Of a stretch of 64,000 nucleotides of DNA, positions 62,625 to 64,000 are shown piece after piece. The first letter of the stretch is position 1; every line of letters starts with the position of its first letter. This DNA comes from JABDKH01 sp963768565. GTDB taxonomy: Bacteria; Bacteroidota; Rhodothermia; Rhodothermales; JABDKH01. The notes under the pieces are model-generated. The model was given only the letters and a program-made list of their open reading frames with translations, ran no database searches and had not been told where the DNA came from. Position numbers and translations under genes: made by a program. Where the stretch lies: positions 1 to 64,000 of the forward strand of contig CAVYIO010000036.1 of the NCBI GenBank assembly GCA_963768565.1, written 5' to 3'.

Positions 62625-63326
62625 ATGGATAAAGATTTTTTCAACAGCCCCGGTTATTTCATCACCGGCACCGATACCGGCGTTGGCAAGACGACTGTAA
62701 CGCTGGGCCTGATGCATTACCTGCAGGCACACGGGCAACGCGTCGCCGCGATGAAACCGGTCGCCTCGGGTTGTGTGAACACGGCTGACGGGCTGCGTAA
62801 TGATGATGCCCTGAAATTACAGCAGCAGGCATCGGTGGCGCTGGCCTACAGCCAGGTGAATCCCTATGCCTTCGAGCCGGCTATTGCCCCGCACATTGCC
62901 GCCTCGGCAAACGGCATCCGCATTGAACCCGGGCGAATCCTGCAAGCGTACAGCGAATTGTCCGGGACAGTGGACTGCATGCTGGTGGAAGGGGTGGGCG
63001 GCTGGCAGGTGCCGCTGGATGGTCAATACACCACGGCCGACCTCGCCTGCAGGCTGGGTTTGCCGGTGATCCTGGTGGTGGGGCTGCGTCTCGGCTGCCT
63101 CAGCCATGCCCGCCTGACGGCCGATGCCATCGCGGCCGGCGGCCTGCCATTGGCGGGCTGGGTGGTAAATAGCCCGGCGCCGCTGGCAGAAGCCTGGGAA
63201 GAGACGACTAATGCATTAATAAAAATAATTAATGCCCCGCTGCTGGGTATTGTCCCGGTGCTCAAGGCGGTCAGTGCAGAGGCCGTGGCCGCCCGCCTGA
63301 GCGCCGCACCAGTCAGCCACAGCTGA
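62625..63326 (+). CDS. bioD: Dethiobiotin synthetase
   Basis: ATP-dependent carboxylase closing the ureido ring of dethiobiotin. 233 residues from the ATG at 62625. The P-loop is YFITGTDTGVGKTTVTLGLM. Further motifs are VAAMKPVASGCVNTADGLRN, NPYAFEPAIAPHIAASANGI and CMLVEGVGGWQVPLDGQYTT (the VEGVGGW signature). Next comes LGLPVILVVGLRLGCLSHAR followed by LTADAI, and the adenine-binding GWVVNS. Length is standard. It follows the bioC repeats on the same strand; the DUF2244 gene is the next one. With bioB, F, H and C only bioA is missing from view. Confidence 0.97.
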   Translation: MDKDFFNSPGYFITGTDTGVGKTTVTLGLMHYLQAHGQRVAAMKPVASGCVNTADGLRNDDALKLQQQASVALAYSQVNPYAFEPAIAPHIAASANGIRIEPGRILQAYSELSGTVDCMLVEGVGGWQVPLDGQYTTADLACRLGLPVILVVGLRLGCLSHARLTADAIAAGGLPLAGWVVNSPAPLAEAWEETTNALIKIINAPLLGIVPVLKAVSAEAVAARLSAAPVSHS

Positions 63327-63496
63327 TTCGGCCTTCATTTGAATCTGATGGGATACTAATATAAAATTCGGATACTTTTTCGGCCAAAATCCTCAACCAC
63401 TGGAACTTGCACCGGTTGAGGGCATGCAGGGCATACAGTAGTATTCACGCTCTGTTGCGCAGATCGGCCAGACACCTGCGGCGTGTAAACAAGCTA

Positions 63497-63997
63497 GTGA
63501 TTGAACGGGAATACGTACCTGCGGGCATGGACTGTCACTGGGTGATTCGTCCGAACCAGTCCCTGTCATGGCGCAGTGCGTTGAGATTTTACGCGGCAAT
63601 CAGTTTTTGCTGCCTGGGAATCGGCATCACATTTGCGTTGCACGGTTTCTGGCCGGTGCTGCCGTTTGCGGGTCTGGAAGTCGCTGTTCTGGGGGTCGCC
63701 TTTTATCTGTGCCTTTCTCGAAGCCAGATGCGCGAGGTTATATCGGTAAATGCGCAAGTCGTCAGCGTGGAAAAGGGACGACGCCAGCCGCAGGAGCATT
63801 GGGAATGCCCGCGCGCCTGGGCGCGAATCAGGCTGCAGCGCTCACCGATTGCCTGGTATCCGCAGCAGCTGGCAGTTGCATTCCAGGGGAAACAGGTCGT
63901 AATCGGCGAGTTTCTCAACGAAGGGGAACGCTGTGCACTGGCCGCGGAACTGGAGCAGGTGATCCACCGTGATGACTGGCACGAAAGCGGCGCCTGA
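63497..63997 (+). CDS. DUF2244 family membrane protein
   Basis: A DUF2244 protein of unknown function, often found near cytochrome oxidase or bio genes in proteobacteria. The domain signature is CHWVIRPNQSLSWRSALRFY. It is followed by two transmembrane helices (AAISFCCLGIGITFALHGFW and LPFAGLEVAVLGVAFYLCLS). The soluble part reads REVISVNAQVVSVEKG, WECPRAWARIRLQRSPIAWY and QVVIGEFLNEGERCALAAEL. The start is uncertain: GTG 63497 (VIEREYVPAG) and ATG 63527 are both possible; residues before CHWVI vary in the family. The stop is 3 bases before the window end. Confidence 0.83.
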   Translation: MIEREYVPAGMDCHWVIRPNQSLSWRSALRFYAAISFCCLGIGITFALHGFWPVLPFAGLEVAVLGVAFYLCLSRSQMREVISVNAQVVSVEKGRRQPQEHWECPRAWARIRLQRSPIAWYPQQLAVAFQGKQVVIGEFLNEGERCALAAELEQVIHRDDWHESGA

Positions 63998-64000
63998 CGG

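Overview
The window holds DNA of two different origins joined at about 57,004-57,011. The left 57 kb reads as one Bacteroidota-like chromosome, probably from a marine Rhodothermia/Balneolia-type bacterium. The evidence is a GWxTD-domain protein, a giant FG-GAP protein with a YPNPFNP-type C-terminal sorting domain, a pdhC-pdhB-pdhA block, ergothioneine genes, a Bacteroidota-style QueE and a CIRCE-controlled groESL operon. The right 7 kb is typical gammaproteobacterial DNA: the 3' part of ubiA, comF, bioB, bioF-bioH-bioC, bioD and a DUF2244 gene, with GTAGGAGC-type intergenic repeats. The two parts meet inside one open reading frame. Its first 104 codons are the N-terminus of an isoaspartyl peptidase/L-asparaginase and the rest is the C-terminal part of 4-hydroxybenzoate polyprenyltransferase. 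A chimeric assembly or clone explains this better than a real gene fusion.

Layout, left part. 0-3 kb: MFS transporter end, nif3, a coiled-coil zinc-ribbon-like protein and RNase P RNA. 3-8.9 kb: secG, NUDIX hydrolase, rsmE, an Omp85 protein, a secreted protein, mutY and a small membrane-anchored protein. 8.9-12.3 kb: two membrane proteins and groES-groEL. 12.4-18.9 kb: phosphohexomutase, lipase-like hydrolase, asnS, GWxTD protein and metallophosphoesterase. 19-22.5 kb: pyruvate dehydrogenase E2, E1beta and E1alpha. 22.8-26.8 kb: ECF sigma factor with zinc-finger anti-sigma, facing a secreted FG-GAP protein that carries a 431-codon near-identical tandem duplication. 27-32.9 kb: polyprenol-phosphate mannosyltransferase, icd, a queuosine-tRNA mannosyltransferase-like gene, comF, an ABC ATPase and sodC. 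32.9-37 kb: PAS-GGDEF-EAL protein, CYTH protein and a sulfotransferase-GNAT fusion. 37.5-47.3 kb: secreted serine protease, FKBP lipoprotein, M28 peptidase with egtD and egtB, a TPR protein, two bPH2 proteins and a YaaW-like protein. 47.5-53.3 kb: malQ, glgX and glgB. 53.4-57 kb: YjbQ, an endonuclease/exonuclease/phosphatase lipoprotein, queE, an SDR and the truncated asparaginase.

A second theme is frame damage. At least ten single-base indels break otherwise well-conserved housekeeping genes of the left part (MFS, nif3, rsmE, mutY, pdhA twice, mannosyltransferase, queuosine glycosyltransferase, egtB, EEP lipoprotein). Each is restored by adding or removing one base, and many lie in short runs of one base. 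Consensus sequencing error is therefore more likely than real gene decay. None was found in the 7-kb right part, but that part is too short for the difference to mean much.

Functionally, the left part is an ordinary core-genome stretch of an aerobic heterotroph: PDH and IDH for central carbon, glycogen remodelling, SodC and ergothioneine for oxidative defence, queuosine tRNA modification and cyclic-di-GMP signalling. The right part is a nearly complete biotin operon. I saw no tRNA or rRNA genes, CRISPR arrays, prophage, insertion sequences or recognisable defence system.
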